Assembly: GCA_000244995.1 (NCBI GenBank)
Contig: CM001438.1
Span: 124,001-188,000 of the forward strand
Direction of reading: 5' to 3'
Length of the DNA stretch: 64,000 nt
From: Burkholderiales bacterium JOSHI_001
Lineage (GTDB): Bacteria > Pseudomonadota > Gammaproteobacteria > Burkholderiales > Burkholderiaceae_C
The stretch's first letter is position 1. The number at the start of each line of letters is the position of its first letter. This document shows, piece after piece, positions 41,132 through 51,472 of the stretch. A model generated the notes under the pieces. It was not told the origin of the DNA. It searched no databases and saw only the letters and a program-made list of their open reading frames with translations. Both the position numbers and the translations under genes were made by a program.

Positions 41132-41292
41132 GGTGCTCTTCTCCAGTCAACGGTATGGACTTCGTCCCCGTGGGACAGACCGCCACCGGCGGTCAGGGGG
41201 TATCTCAGTTAGCGCCCGGCGCCGGAACCGGGTTTCCCGGTCCGGGGCCGCAGCCCCTCGGGGGCGGCCGCCAGGCGGCCGGGGCCCTCCAT
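41132..41292 (-). other. Structured spacer between flhD and flhC
   Basis: 161 bases without a gene hold three perfect inverted repeats: GACCGCC-ACC-GGCGGTC (41178-41194), ACCGGG-TTT-CCCGGT (41227-41241) and CGGCCGCC-A-GGCGGCCG (41265-41281). None is followed by a U-run in the direction of transcription. They would form stable mRNA hairpins between the two cistrons and could affect the FlhD:FlhC ratio. The block 41251-41285 also looks repeat-like, but no second copy is evident in the window. Confidence 0.5.
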
Positions 41293-41616
41293 TCAGGCGG
41301 CTTCCTGGTGGCGGCCGGCCATCAGGATGGACGCATGCAGGCGGCTGACGCTGTCGTTGGCGGACGACTTGCCATGGCTGGTGAGCAGGCTCCACACCAG
41401 GTCGTCGTCGCAGCGCATGCGGCACAGCAGGGTGTTGCCGGAGGCGATCTTCATCATCTGGGCCGGGGTCAGGGTGGCGATCAGGCCGGCGGTCTCTTCG
41501 CTCACGCCCAGGCGGAACAGCGCCTGCTCGCGGTCGGCGCGAATCAGGCTCTGGGCCAGCATCAGGTACGACAGGTTGGCTTCGCGAATTTCGGCAAGGA
41601 TCTGGTCGGCGTTCAT
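41293..41616 (-). CDS. flhD: Flagellar transcriptional regulator FlhD
   Basis: 107 residues, the normal FlhD length: ILAEIREANLSYLMLAQSLI at the start, RADREQALFRLGVSEE, and LTPAQMMKIASGNTLLCRMR in the second half, followed by a polar C-terminus. It associates with FlhC to switch on flagellar genes. The ATG at 41616 follows a GGAGCAGC ribosome site. The 240 bases upstream (41617-41856), shared with the divergent hydrolase gene, must contain the flhDC promoter; I could not pick out a convincing -10/-35 pair. Confidence 0.95.
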   Translation of the reverse strand: MNADQILAEIREANLSYLMLAQSLIRADREQALFRLGVSEETAGLIATLTPAQMMKIASGNTLLCRMRCDDDLVWSLLTSHGKSSANDSVSRLHASILMAGRHQEAA

Positions 41617-41856
41617 GTTGGCTGCTCCGGTGAAAGGGTGTTGCGTTGGGGTGTTGGTGTGAAACGAACTGTAGGGACCGGGACTGGACCGGAACATCAG
41701 CCCAGTTCGTCATCTTGAGTCCCTGTTTCGCCCCATCGCCTGTCAGGCAAATTCCTACAAGCTGTCACAGTTGGTCCCGGCGCGGCCCACAACTGCCGGG
41801 TGGCGGCCGGGCTGTTTGCGCCTATGGCAGCGGGTTGTTCTTCCTAGACTGGGCCG

Positions 41857-44127
41857 ATGCCTTGTGCCGCCCTTGCCGACCCGCCCGCCCCGGTGGACAC
41901 CGCCGTGCCCGAACCCGCTGCGGCCCTGCGGCTGCGGCGTGAACTGCCCCTGCTGCAGGCCGCCCTGGGGCCCGCCGACCGCCTGGCGCTGCACCAGCGC
42001 CTGTGGCGCGGCTGGCGCCAGGTGGACGAGCGCACCCGGCAGCTGGCGCGCGCCTGGCTGGACGGCCGCTTTGCCGCCTTCTGCGCCTGGATGGACCAGC
42101 CTTGGGACGCGCCGGCCACCTGGCAGCGGCTGGCGCTGGCCCACCTGGAACACGGACCGCGCGGCAGCGGCGCCTTGCCCATCGCACCCGACTATGTGTT
42201 GCTGCTGCTGCTGCAGCCCCAGGGCGAGGACCACCCCGTGGCGGCCTGGCTGCGGCTGCGCGCCCAGGTGGCCGCCGGCCCCCAGTCGCTCAGCGCCGAC
42301 GAAGCCGCGCCGCTGTTGTCCTGGGCGCTGCAGGCCATCGAAGCCGGTGTGGCGCCGCAGGCGCAGGGTCTGGCCCTGGTGTTCGACCTGGCGGTGCGTT
42401 GCGGCGAGCCCGACCTGGCGTTGCAGGCCCAGGTGCAGCTCATCGGCCTGGGCGCGGCCCAGGCCCTGGACCCGGCGGCCTGGCTGCGCTGGCTGCAGGG
42501 CGAGCAGCCGCTGGCCCTGCGCGAACCCATGCAGGGCCAATGGCTGCAGCCCCGGCGCCTGGCCCAGCCGGCCTGGCGGGCGCAACTGCGCCAGCACCTG
42601 CGCCGCCCCGGTGTGCAGGCCCGCCTGGCCCGCCTGGAGCAGGCCTTGGGCGTGGCGGCCGACGAGGTGGCGGGGTCCGCGCAGCCCGACAGCGACGCTG
42701 CCGCCTGGCGCGCCCTGCAGGCCCTGGACGGCTGCCACGCCCTGGCCGAACAAGGCCAGCTGAACGAAGCCACGGCCCAGGCGGTCATCGCCACGGGCGC
42801 GCTGGCCCCGGCCGCTGTGGCGGCGCTGGACCGGGCGGTGGCGCTGCAGGCGCTGGAGAGCGGCGACCTGGCCCTGGCCAACCGCCGCCTGGCCCATGCC
42901 CGGGCCCAGGTGGACGACCCGCAGGCGCGCGAATGGCTGGCCGCGCTGTGGCCGATGCTGCTGCCCGCCGACGACCCCGCCACCGCCCAGGCCGCGGGCC
43001 AGGCCGAGGCGCTGGCCCGGCGCCTGCGCGACCCGGCCCCGCCGGAGGCCGAAGACGATGAAGCCGCGCAGTGGCTGGCCCTGGCAAACGCCGGCGACCT
43101 GCCTGCGGCCCTGCGCCCTGCGGCCCTGGCCATGGCCGCGCGCGGCCTGCAGGCCGGTGCGATGGACGCCCAGCGCCTGCTGCGCCGCTGCCACCTGGCG
43201 CGTGCCGCCGCCTTGTGGCGCACCCTGCTGGACGACCCCGGACACGCCGCCGAAGCGCGCCGGCAACTGGACAGCGAAGCGCTGACGTCCTGGCTGCCCC
43301 GGCTGCACGACAGCCCGCGCCCGCACCTGTGGACCGAACCCGCGCCGGGCCGGGCCCCGGGCCCGCTGCTCATCGTGCCGGCCTGCGTGGACAGCCGCCA
43401 CCAGTTCGCCCAGGTGCGCGGCCTGCAGTCCGGCCTGCCCGGCCACCACCTGCTGCATGTGAACAACCCCGAGTTGAACTGGTACAGCGACCGCGTGTTC
43501 GACGAGCTGGGTGCCCTGGTGCGCCAGCAGGTGCTGCCCCGTTTCGCACCGGAAGACGTCTGCTGCTACTTCGGCAGCATGGGCGGCCATGGTGCCATGA
43601 AGTTGGCGCTGGCTTTCGGTTTCAGCGCGGTGGTGTTCAACCCGCAGATCGACCTGGCCTTGTGGGCGGCCTTCCGCCCGAAGGAGCGCGGCCTGCTCTT
43701 GGGCGCGCGCCGGCATGCCAGCCTGGCCGACTTCCCGGCCGCGGCCTGGGCCCGCGCGCCGATGTACCTGGCCTTCGGCAGCGGCACGGCCGACCGCGAG
43801 GCGCTGTCGGCGCTGATCCCGCTGCTGCGCCATGCGCCGGACTTCCAGGTGGTGGTCGAGAAGTTCGACGACCCCCACCACGCCGGCCTGGTCAAGCGCA
43901 TCGCGCAGGGCGCCACGCCCGCCTTTGTGCAGCAGGCATCGCAGCGCCTGGCCGCGCTGCGGACCCTGGACCCGGGCGGCCCGGGCTGGCAAGCCGTGCC
44001 GGCCGCGGAACAAGGGGCCTTCTGGCAGCAGCTGGACGGTGCGGCCCGCCTGAAGCGCGAAGTGGTGTGCCGCGCCGGGCGCCTGTACTGGGCCGAATCC
44101 CGCCACTGCGGCACGCGCGACGCCTGA
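41857..44127 (+). CDS. Large protein with helical repeats and C-terminal alpha/beta-hydrolase domain
   Basis: 756 residues, no signal peptide. Residues about 1-480 are Ala/Leu/Arg-rich helices that resemble degenerate TPR-like repeats (ALDGCHALAEQGQLNEATAQ, NRRLAHARAQVDDPQAREWL). Residues about 500-730 look like an alpha/beta hydrolase: LLIVPACVDSRHQFAQVRGL, HHLLHVNNPELNWYSDRVFD, the nucleophile elbow YFGSMGGHGAMKLAL with Ser574, and a late HH in FDDPHHAGLV. It is followed by TagF- and TagD-like genes, so it may deacylate, transfer or scaffold in glycerophosphate polymer or glycan modification. It is divergent from flhD. The hydrolase assignment is by pattern only. Confidence 0.65.
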   Translation: MPCAALADPPAPVDTAVPEPAAALRLRRELPLLQAALGPADRLALHQRLWRGWRQVDERTRQLARAWLDGRFAAFCAWMDQPWDAPATWQRLALAHLEHGPRGSGALPIAPDYVLLLLLQPQGEDHPVAAWLRLRAQVAAGPQSLSADEAAPLLSWALQAIEAGVAPQAQGLALVFDLAVRCGEPDLALQAQVQLIGLGAAQALDPAAWLRWLQGEQPLALREPMQGQWLQPRRLAQPAWRAQLRQHLRRPGVQARLARLEQALGVAADEVAGSAQPDSDAAAWRALQALDGCHALAEQGQLNEATAQAVIATGALAPAAVAALDRAVALQALESGDLALANRRLAHARAQVDDPQAREWLAALWPMLLPADDPATAQAAGQAEALARRLRDPAPPEAEDDEAAQWLALANAGDLPAALRPAALAMAARGLQAGAMDAQRLLRRCHLARAAALWRTLLDDPGHAAEARRQLDSEALTSWLPRLHDSPRPHLWTEPAPGRAPGPLLIVPACVDSRHQFAQVRGLQSGLPGHHLLHVNNPELNWYSDRVFDELGALVRQQVLPRFAPEDVCCYFGSMGGHGAMKLALAFGFSAVVFNPQIDLALWAAFRPKERGLLLGARRHASLADFPAAAWARAPMYLAFGSGTADREALSALIPLLRHAPDFQVVVEKFDDPHHAGLVKRIAQGATPAFVQQASQRLAALRTLDPGGPGWQAVPAAEQGAFWQQLDGAARLKREVVCRAGRLYWAESRHCGTRDA

Positions 44128-44240
44128 GCCGCTTGCAGCGCGTGGAACGGCGGGGCATTGCCGCCGGTATTCCAGCCTTTGACGCCGGGGGGCGCTTCCT
44201 ACACTGGCCCGAGCCCCCGTCTTCCTGCCGCCCGAACGCC

Positions 44241-45659
44241 ATGCACGCTGCCACCGACTCCGCTTCCTCCGGCCCCGCCGCCATGCCGCCCGGCGCCGAC
44301 GCCCTGCTGGCCCGGCTGGAACAACTGGAAGACTTCCAGACCCAGGCCAGCGCCGCGGTGGACCAGGTGGTGAGCGCCCTGCTGGAGCTGAAACAGGCCA
44401 GCGCCGACAAGGCCGCGGTGGACGCGCTGCAGGCCAAGGTGAAGGAACTGGAGCAGGCCCTGTCCATTGAACGGGCCGGGCGCGACCTGGCCCAGGTCTC
44501 GCGCATGCACCCCAAGACCCGCAGCGCGGTCTTCGTGGGCACCACCTACCTGGGCTGCAACGTGAAGTACGCCTTCCTGGCCGCGCGCGAACGCATGGTG
44601 CAGTTGGGCATGCAGGTCTGGTGGCTGCCCTACAACGAAGCCCAGCAGGCCCAGGTGGAAGCCCTGGGTGGCCCCTGCCTGCCGGCCGGCCACGCGAACT
44701 GGACGCCAGAGCACCTGCACGCGGTGCTGTCCGCCGCGGTGGTGGTCACCAGCGACCACCTGCTCAACCCCAACCCCTTTGCCGCCGCATTGTTGGCCGG
44801 CGCACGCCATGTGCAACTGTGGCACGGCGTGTCCATCAAGGAGATCGGCCTGCGCAACCTGCCGGCAGGGCGGGCCCTGGGCCCGCACCTGGCCAAGGTG
44901 CTGGCCACCTGCGGCCCCTATGCCCGCATGGTGGGCACCGCGGCCGAGGGCGAGGCCGAGTGGCGGCGCTGGTTCAGCTTTGCGAACTACGCGCCCATCG
45001 GCTACCCGCGCAACGACGTGCTGTACCGCGACCCCACGGCGGCCGACCTGGCCAACGTGGACCTGGACACCCTGGGCCTGGCCCAGGGCGCGCGCCACCG
45101 CGGCAAGCGCGTGTTCCTGTACGCCCCCACCTTCCGCGACGCCGACCGGGGCCGCTGGCTGCTGGCCGCCGGCCTGCCGCGTGTGGCCGAGGCGCTGCAC
45201 AAGGCCGGCCACCTGCTGACCGTGAACCTGCACCCGGTGGAGCAGCCCCTGATCGCGCAACTGGCGCCGCACCTGCCGGGCGTTCAGTTCGTCGCGCCGC
45301 GCACCGACATCTACCCGCTGCTGGCCAGCACCAGCGCGCTGATCACCGACTACTCGTCGCTGATGTTCGACTACCTGCACCTGCAGCGTCCGGTGCTGCT
45401 GTTCCGTCCCGACCACGCCAGCTACACCGCGCAAAGCCGGCGCCTGTTCGACGACAAGCTGTCGGCCCTGCCCGGCCCCTTGGTGGACAAGGCCGACGCG
45501 CTGAGCAAGCTGCTGCTGGCCCCGCGCATGGGCCAGGACGCGGTGCACGAACACGCCCGCACGCAGTTGTTGCGCCAGTGGTTCGACCACCACGACGGCG
45601 ACAGCGCCCAGCGCCTGATGCAGGTGCTGGCCGACGAACTGGCCTTGAGCGGCGTGTAA
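44241..45659 (+). CDS. CDP-glycerol glycerophosphotransferase (TagF/TagB-like)
   Basis: 472 residues. Residues about 20-85 are a predicted coiled coil (LARLEQLEDFQTQASAAVDQ onward). From about 95 comes a GT-B-type Glyphos_transf domain: VQLWHGVSIKEIG with His195, FLYAPTFRD, VNLHPVEQ with His331 and the ITDYSSLMFDYLHLQRPVLL motif near 365, matching the two catalytic His and the Asp-Ser of TagF-type enzymes. It transfers glycerol-phosphate from CDP-glycerol to a polymer or glycan. The CDP-glycerol supplier is encoded 13 bases downstream. In a Gram-negative this suggests a capsule, LPS or surface-protein decoration rather than teichoic acid. Confidence 0.85.
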   Translation: MHAATDSASSGPAAMPPGADALLARLEQLEDFQTQASAAVDQVVSALLELKQASADKAAVDALQAKVKELEQALSIERAGRDLAQVSRMHPKTRSAVFVGTTYLGCNVKYAFLAARERMVQLGMQVWWLPYNEAQQAQVEALGGPCLPAGHANWTPEHLHAVLSAAVVVTSDHLLNPNPFAAALLAGARHVQLWHGVSIKEIGLRNLPAGRALGPHLAKVLATCGPYARMVGTAAEGEAEWRRWFSFANYAPIGYPRNDVLYRDPTAADLANVDLDTLGLAQGARHRGKRVFLYAPTFRDADRGRWLLAAGLPRVAEALHKAGHLLTVNLHPVEQPLIAQLAPHLPGVQFVAPRTDIYPLLASTSALITDYSSLMFDYLHLQRPVLLFRPDHASYTAQSRRLFDDKLSALPGPLVDKADALSKLLLAPRMGQDAVHEHARTQLLRQWFDHHDGDSAQRLMQVLADELALSGV

Positions 45660-45672
45660 GCGGCCGAGCGCC

Positions 45673-46161
45673 ATGACGGACTCCGACCGCCGCGCCGCCC
45701 TCGTGGTCACGGGACGCACCCCACCGCTGGCCCACCCGCGCCCGGGCGGCCCCCTTGGCACCGCCATCACCTACGGCACCTACGACCTGTTCCACGTGGG
45801 CCATGTGCGGCTGTTCCAGCGCATCAAGGCGCGCTGCGATTTCCTCGTCGTGGCGGTGTCCACCGACGAGTTCAACGCCATCAAGGGCAAGAAGAGCGTG
45901 ATGCCCTTCGCCGACCGGCTGGAACTGGTGCGGTCCTGCCGCTACGTGGACCTGGCCATCGCCGAGAACGGCTGGGAGCAGAAGGAAAGCGACATCGCCG
46001 CCTACGGCGTGGACGCCTTCTACATGGGCGACGACTGGAGCGGCCGCTTCGACCACCTGAAGACGCTGTGCGACGTGCACTACCTGCCGCGCACCGACGG
46101 CGTCAGCAGCACCCTGCTGAAGCAGGACGTGGTGGTGGCCTCGGCCCAGCCCCCGGGCTGA
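45673..46161 (+). CDS. Glycerol-3-phosphate cytidylyltransferase (TagD-like)
   Basis: 162 residues. Nucleotidyltransferase motifs are clear: YGTYDLFHVGHVRLFQRIKA with HVGH at 41-44 and the RTDGVSST motif at 140-147. The sequence following (GKKSVMPFADRLELVRSCRY) is that of TagD/GCT rather than other cytidylyltransferases. It forms CDP-glycerol from CTP and glycerol-3-phosphate. The family starts at the YGTYD strand; about 32 extra residues (GRTPPLAHPRPGG) precede it here. It is in an operon with the glycerophosphotransferase, giving a complete supply-and-transfer pair. Confidence 0.9.
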   Translation: MTDSDRRAALVVTGRTPPLAHPRPGGPLGTAITYGTYDLFHVGHVRLFQRIKARCDFLVVAVSTDEFNAIKGKKSVMPFADRLELVRSCRYVDLAIAENGWEQKESDIAAYGVDAFYMGDDWSGRFDHLKTLCDVHYLPRTDGVSSTLLKQDVVVASAQPPG

Positions 46162-46270
46162 GCGCCCAGGGTGGGCGCAAGCCCTGCCCAAGGATCAACA
46201 GTCGTTCAAAGCCTTGTTCAGCGACATACGTTGGGCAAAATCAGGCTTTCAATTTCACATCCCAAAACGT

Positions 46271-46290
46271 GGCTCCAAAATAATGGAGCC
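46271..46290. other. Hairpin in the AT-rich gap before icd
   Basis: GGCTCCA-AAATAA-TGGAGCC (46271-46290) is a perfect seven-pair hairpin within 46162-46398. The stretch 46200-46300 is visibly AT-richer than the surrounding genome, and the following GGGTCAGACGG resembles ends of small mobile elements that I recall from proteobacteria. No transposase is present; it may be a decayed element or the end of the tag-like operon. Confidence 0.4.
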
Positions 46291-46398
46291 GGGTCAGACG
46301 GCCGCAAGCCGGACCGGGCAACGTAGCGCCCCGGTCGCGTGCTGAAACTCAGCGCGTGCCACCCTTCCCCGCCGCCACCACCGCACTGGAGACACGCC

Positions 46399-48636
<2,238 letters not shown>

Positions 48637-48666
48637 TCGACCCACTGCACGCTGCCGCGTGCCAGC

Positions 48667-48700
48667 AACGCCCGGGCCCCACGCCCGGGCGTTTGCGTTT
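48667..48700 (+). terminator. Rho-independent terminator after icd
   Basis: AACGCCCGGG (48667-48676), a seven-base loop and CCCGGGCGTT (48684-48693) make a ten-pair stem followed by TGCGTTT. It lies 30 bases after the icd stop. Confidence 0.85.
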
Positions 48701-48774
48701 GGGGCTTGATCATTCGCAAGGCCTGCCGCACCCCGCGGCGCAGCATGGGCGCATCGCTTCCGCAGGACCGCCCC

Positions 48775-49386
48775 ATGAAGAAGACCCTCGCCCTGATGAT
48801 CTCGTCGCTGCTGCTGGCCACCGGCGCCGTGCGCGCCCAGGACACCAACGCGTCCGACACCGTGCGCCGCGCGGTGCATGTGTGCAATGCCTGCCATGGC
48901 GAAGACGGCCGCAGCACCACCGCGCTGGTGCCCTCGCTGGCCGGCCAGATGCCGCAGTACCTGATCGCGCAGCTGAAGGACTTCCGCAGCCAGACCCGGG
49001 TGGAAACCGGCACCCGCGCCTACATGTGGGGCGTCTCGGCGCTGCTGGACGACGCCACCATCGCCGGGCTGGCCAGTTACTACAGCGCGCAGAAACCCGC
49101 CGCCGCCCAACCCGCGCCCAGCGCGCTGGCGCAGCTGGGCAGGAAGCTGTTCAAGGACGGCGTTCCCGGCCGCGGCATCCGCGCCTGCGCCAGTTGCCAC
49201 GGCGAGCAGGCCGAGGGCCAGGCCGGCTTTCCGCGCCTGGCCGGCCAGCGCGCCGACTACATCACCGCACAGCTGAAGGTCTTCAAGAGCAAGCTGCGCC
49301 CGCACGGCGTGGTGATGCAGCAGGAAATCAAGCAGATGACCCCGGCCGAAATGCGCGCCGTGGCGGCCTACCTGCAGGGGCTTTGA
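48775..49386 (+). CDS. Diheme cytochrome c4-type protein
   Basis: 203 residues with a signal peptide ending near VRAQ and two c-type heme sites, CNACH near residue 37 and CASCH near 138, in two similar halves (VPSLAGQMPQYLIAQLKDFR and PRLAGQRADYITAQLKVFKS). Met ligands are likely in the AYMWGVSALL and QMTPAEM segments. It is a periplasmic electron carrier, typically feeding terminal oxidases. The start at 48775 gives a proper signal peptide; an in-frame ATG at 48706 does not. Confidence 0.92.
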   Translation: MKKTLALMISSLLLATGAVRAQDTNASDTVRRAVHVCNACHGEDGRSTTALVPSLAGQMPQYLIAQLKDFRSQTRVETGTRAYMWGVSALLDDATIAGLASYYSAQKPAAAQPAPSALAQLGRKLFKDGVPGRGIRACASCHGEQAEGQAGFPRLAGQRADYITAQLKVFKSKLRPHGVVMQQEIKQMTPAEMRAVAAYLQGL

Positions 49387-49491
49387 ACCCGGCACGCCGT
49401 TGGCTGCGGCCTGTCTCGCCTGTTGCATCTGTACACGGCGTGTCAACACGCTGTGAAAGAATGCTCGCTTCTGTCGACAGCGGGAGGGCGC

Positions 49492-50439
49492 ATGGCCGAC
49501 GGCAGCGCAAAAAGAATGATACGCAACGGCCTGCGGTATGCCCTCGGGGCGCTGGCGGCCGTGTTGGCGGGGCCGGGGCTGGCGGCGCCGCCGGTGGTGG
49601 GCATCCTGCAGGGCAATGCCGTGCTGGTGCGCCAGACCACGCGCTGGCAACTGGCCGAAGGCGCGATGCTGGCCGAAGGCGACATCATCGAAACCGCGGC
49701 CGGCGGTTTTGTGCAGATTGAATTTGACGACGGTGCGCTGCTGGGCCTGGGTGAGTCGGCCAAGCTGCTGCTGCAACCGCGCCTGGGCAAGGGCGGTGGC
49801 GTGCCGCGCGCCTATGTGATGGAAGGCTTCGCCAAGGCGCGTCCCGCGGACGACCCCAAGGCCGCCGCGCTGGCGCTGCTGTCGCCGCGGCTGGAGCTGG
49901 AAGCCAGCGGGGGCGCGGTGGTGGCCCAGTTCAACGCCAAGGCGGTGTCGGTGTTCACCGAACGTGGCAACGCGCGCCTGGCCACGCGCGACGCCGCGCG
50001 CAGCACGCTCACCGCCAAGGCGGGCGACTTCGCCAGCCTGCCGGCCGGCGGCAAGCTGGCCATCGCCCCGCGCATGAGCCCCGAATTCCTGGAGCAGTTG
50101 CCCAAGCCCTTTCGCGACGCATTGCCCGCGCGCGCTGCGCTGCTGGTGAACAAGCGCCCCACGCTCAAGGCCCTGGGCCCCATCGACTACGCCGGCGTGC
50201 AGCCCTGGCTGACGGCCGAACCGCTGGTGCGCCTGCCGCTGGCACGGCAGTGGCGCGGCATGGCCGCCGACCGCGCCTTCCGCGGCGAGCTGGCCGCGCA
50301 CCTGAGCGCCCACCCGGAATGGGAGCGTGTGCTCTACCCCGAACGCTTCCTGCCCAAGCCGCGACGGCCCATGCCGCCGCGCGCGCCCGCGTCGGCGGCC
50401 CCGGTCGCGGCACCCGCCGCGTCCGCCGCCACCCCCTAG
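49492..50439 (+). CDS. FecR-like domain exported protein
   Basis: 315 residues. After a hydrophobic signal (residues about 12-31) comes a FecR-type double-stranded beta-helix segment: VGILQGNAVLVRQTTRWQLA, EGAMLAEGDIIETAAGGFVQ and IEFDDGALLGLGESAKLLL, then variable sequence rich in Ala and ending in a Pro/Ala tail. FecR_like domains occur in periplasmic sensor or matrix proteins. The ATG at 49492 is preceded by GGGAGGG, better than the upstream 49423. It is followed by the c-heme sensor gene (106 bases) and the protein kinase, which may form one signalling unit. Confidence 0.75.
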   Translation: MADGSAKRMIRNGLRYALGALAAVLAGPGLAAPPVVGILQGNAVLVRQTTRWQLAEGAMLAEGDIIETAAGGFVQIEFDDGALLGLGESAKLLLQPRLGKGGGVPRAYVMEGFAKARPADDPKAAALALLSPRLELEASGGAVVAQFNAKAVSVFTERGNARLATRDAARSTLTAKAGDFASLPAGGKLAIAPRMSPEFLEQLPKPFRDALPARAALLVNKRPTLKALGPIDYAGVQPWLTAEPLVRLPLARQWRGMAADRAFRGELAAHLSAHPEWERVLYPERFLPKPRRPMPPRAPASAAPVAAPAASAATP

Positions 50440-50545
50440 AAAAACGGCATCGCCACGGCCGCGCCGGCCGTGGAGTCCCCCATCAGTGCGAGGACTGCGA
50501 GGTGCGCTTGCTGCTCCAATGCAATCCTTCCAAGGAACCGACCCC

Positions 50546-51418
50546 ATGCGCCTGCTGCTCAAGTTCAACCTGGTGTTCCTGATCGTCTTCCTGGCCGGCC
50601 TGGCCGGCAGCGCCCAGGTGTCACGCGACCTGCTGCAGGGCAACGCCCGCCAGGAAATCCTGGAACACGCGCGCTTGACGATGGAAAAAGCCATCGCCGT
50701 GCGCACCTACACCAACGAGCAGATCCGTCCGCTGCTGGACACGCAGATGATGTACGCCTTCCTGCCGCAGTCGGTGCCAGCCTATTCGGCCACCGAGGTG
50801 CTGGCCAAGCTGGCCAAGGTCTACCCCGACTACAGCTACAAGGAAGCCACGCTCAACCCCACCAACCCGCGCGACCGCGCGGTGGACTGGGAAGCCGACC
50901 TGGTGAACCGCTTTCGCAGCCAGGCCGACCAGAAGGAACTGGTGGGCGAGCGTGACTCCCCGCTGGGCCGCGTGCTCTACATCGCCCGGCCGCTGCGCAT
51001 CACCAACCCGGCCTGCCTGAACTGCCACGACACCGTGGAGCGTGCCCCCAAGACCCTGCTGGACAAGTACGGCCCGGCCAACGGCTTCGGCTGGAAGATG
51101 AATGAAGTGATCGGCGCCCAGGTGGTGTCGGTGCCCATGTCGGTGCCGCTGGCGCGCGCCGAGCAGACCTTCAAGGTCTTCATGGTGTCGCTGGTGGGCA
51201 TCTTCGTGGCCATCGGCCTGGTGCTGAACCTGATGCTGTGGTGGGTGGTGATCCGCCCGGTCACCGCGCTGTCCGGCCTGGCCGACCGCGTGAGCCTGGG
51301 TGACGCCGAAGCACCTGAATTCGTCACCCGCGGCCGCGACGAGATCGCCAACCTGGGCCAGGCCATGACGCGCATGCGCCGCAGCCTGGAGCAGGCCATG
51401 AAGATGCTGGAAGGCTGA
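50546..51418 (+). CDS. Tll0287-like (DUF3365) heme sensor with HAMP domain
   Basis: 290 residues. An N-terminal membrane helix (about 5-23) leads to a periplasmic domain that holds a single c-type heme site, CLNCH near residue 155, in the setting RITNPACLNCHDTVERAPK typical of Tll0287-like domains; a second helix (about 206-228) is followed by a HAMP region (VIRPVTALSGLADRVSLGD) ending in a short coil. No kinase, cyclase or methyl-accepting domain follows, so output must be through another protein. The Ser/Thr kinase gene starts 54 bases downstream. The likely signal is redox state, NO or a gas bound at heme. Confidence 0.82.
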   Translation: MRLLLKFNLVFLIVFLAGLAGSAQVSRDLLQGNARQEILEHARLTMEKAIAVRTYTNEQIRPLLDTQMMYAFLPQSVPAYSATEVLAKLAKVYPDYSYKEATLNPTNPRDRAVDWEADLVNRFRSQADQKELVGERDSPLGRVLYIARPLRITNPACLNCHDTVERAPKTLLDKYGPANGFGWKMNEVIGAQVVSVPMSVPLARAEQTFKVFMVSLVGIFVAIGLVLNLMLWWVVIRPVTALSGLADRVSLGDAEAPEFVTRGRDEIANLGQAMTRMRRSLEQAMKMLEG

Positions 51419-51472
51419 GCGGGCGCACGACCTGTCCGAGCGCATCAGAATGAGTGGTTTGGAGTTGACGTC

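Noticed and set aside
41201-41292. CRISPR-like or transposon repeat in the flhD-flhC gap
   Set aside because: The inverted repeats differ from one another, there are no regular spacers, and no second copy occurs in the window.
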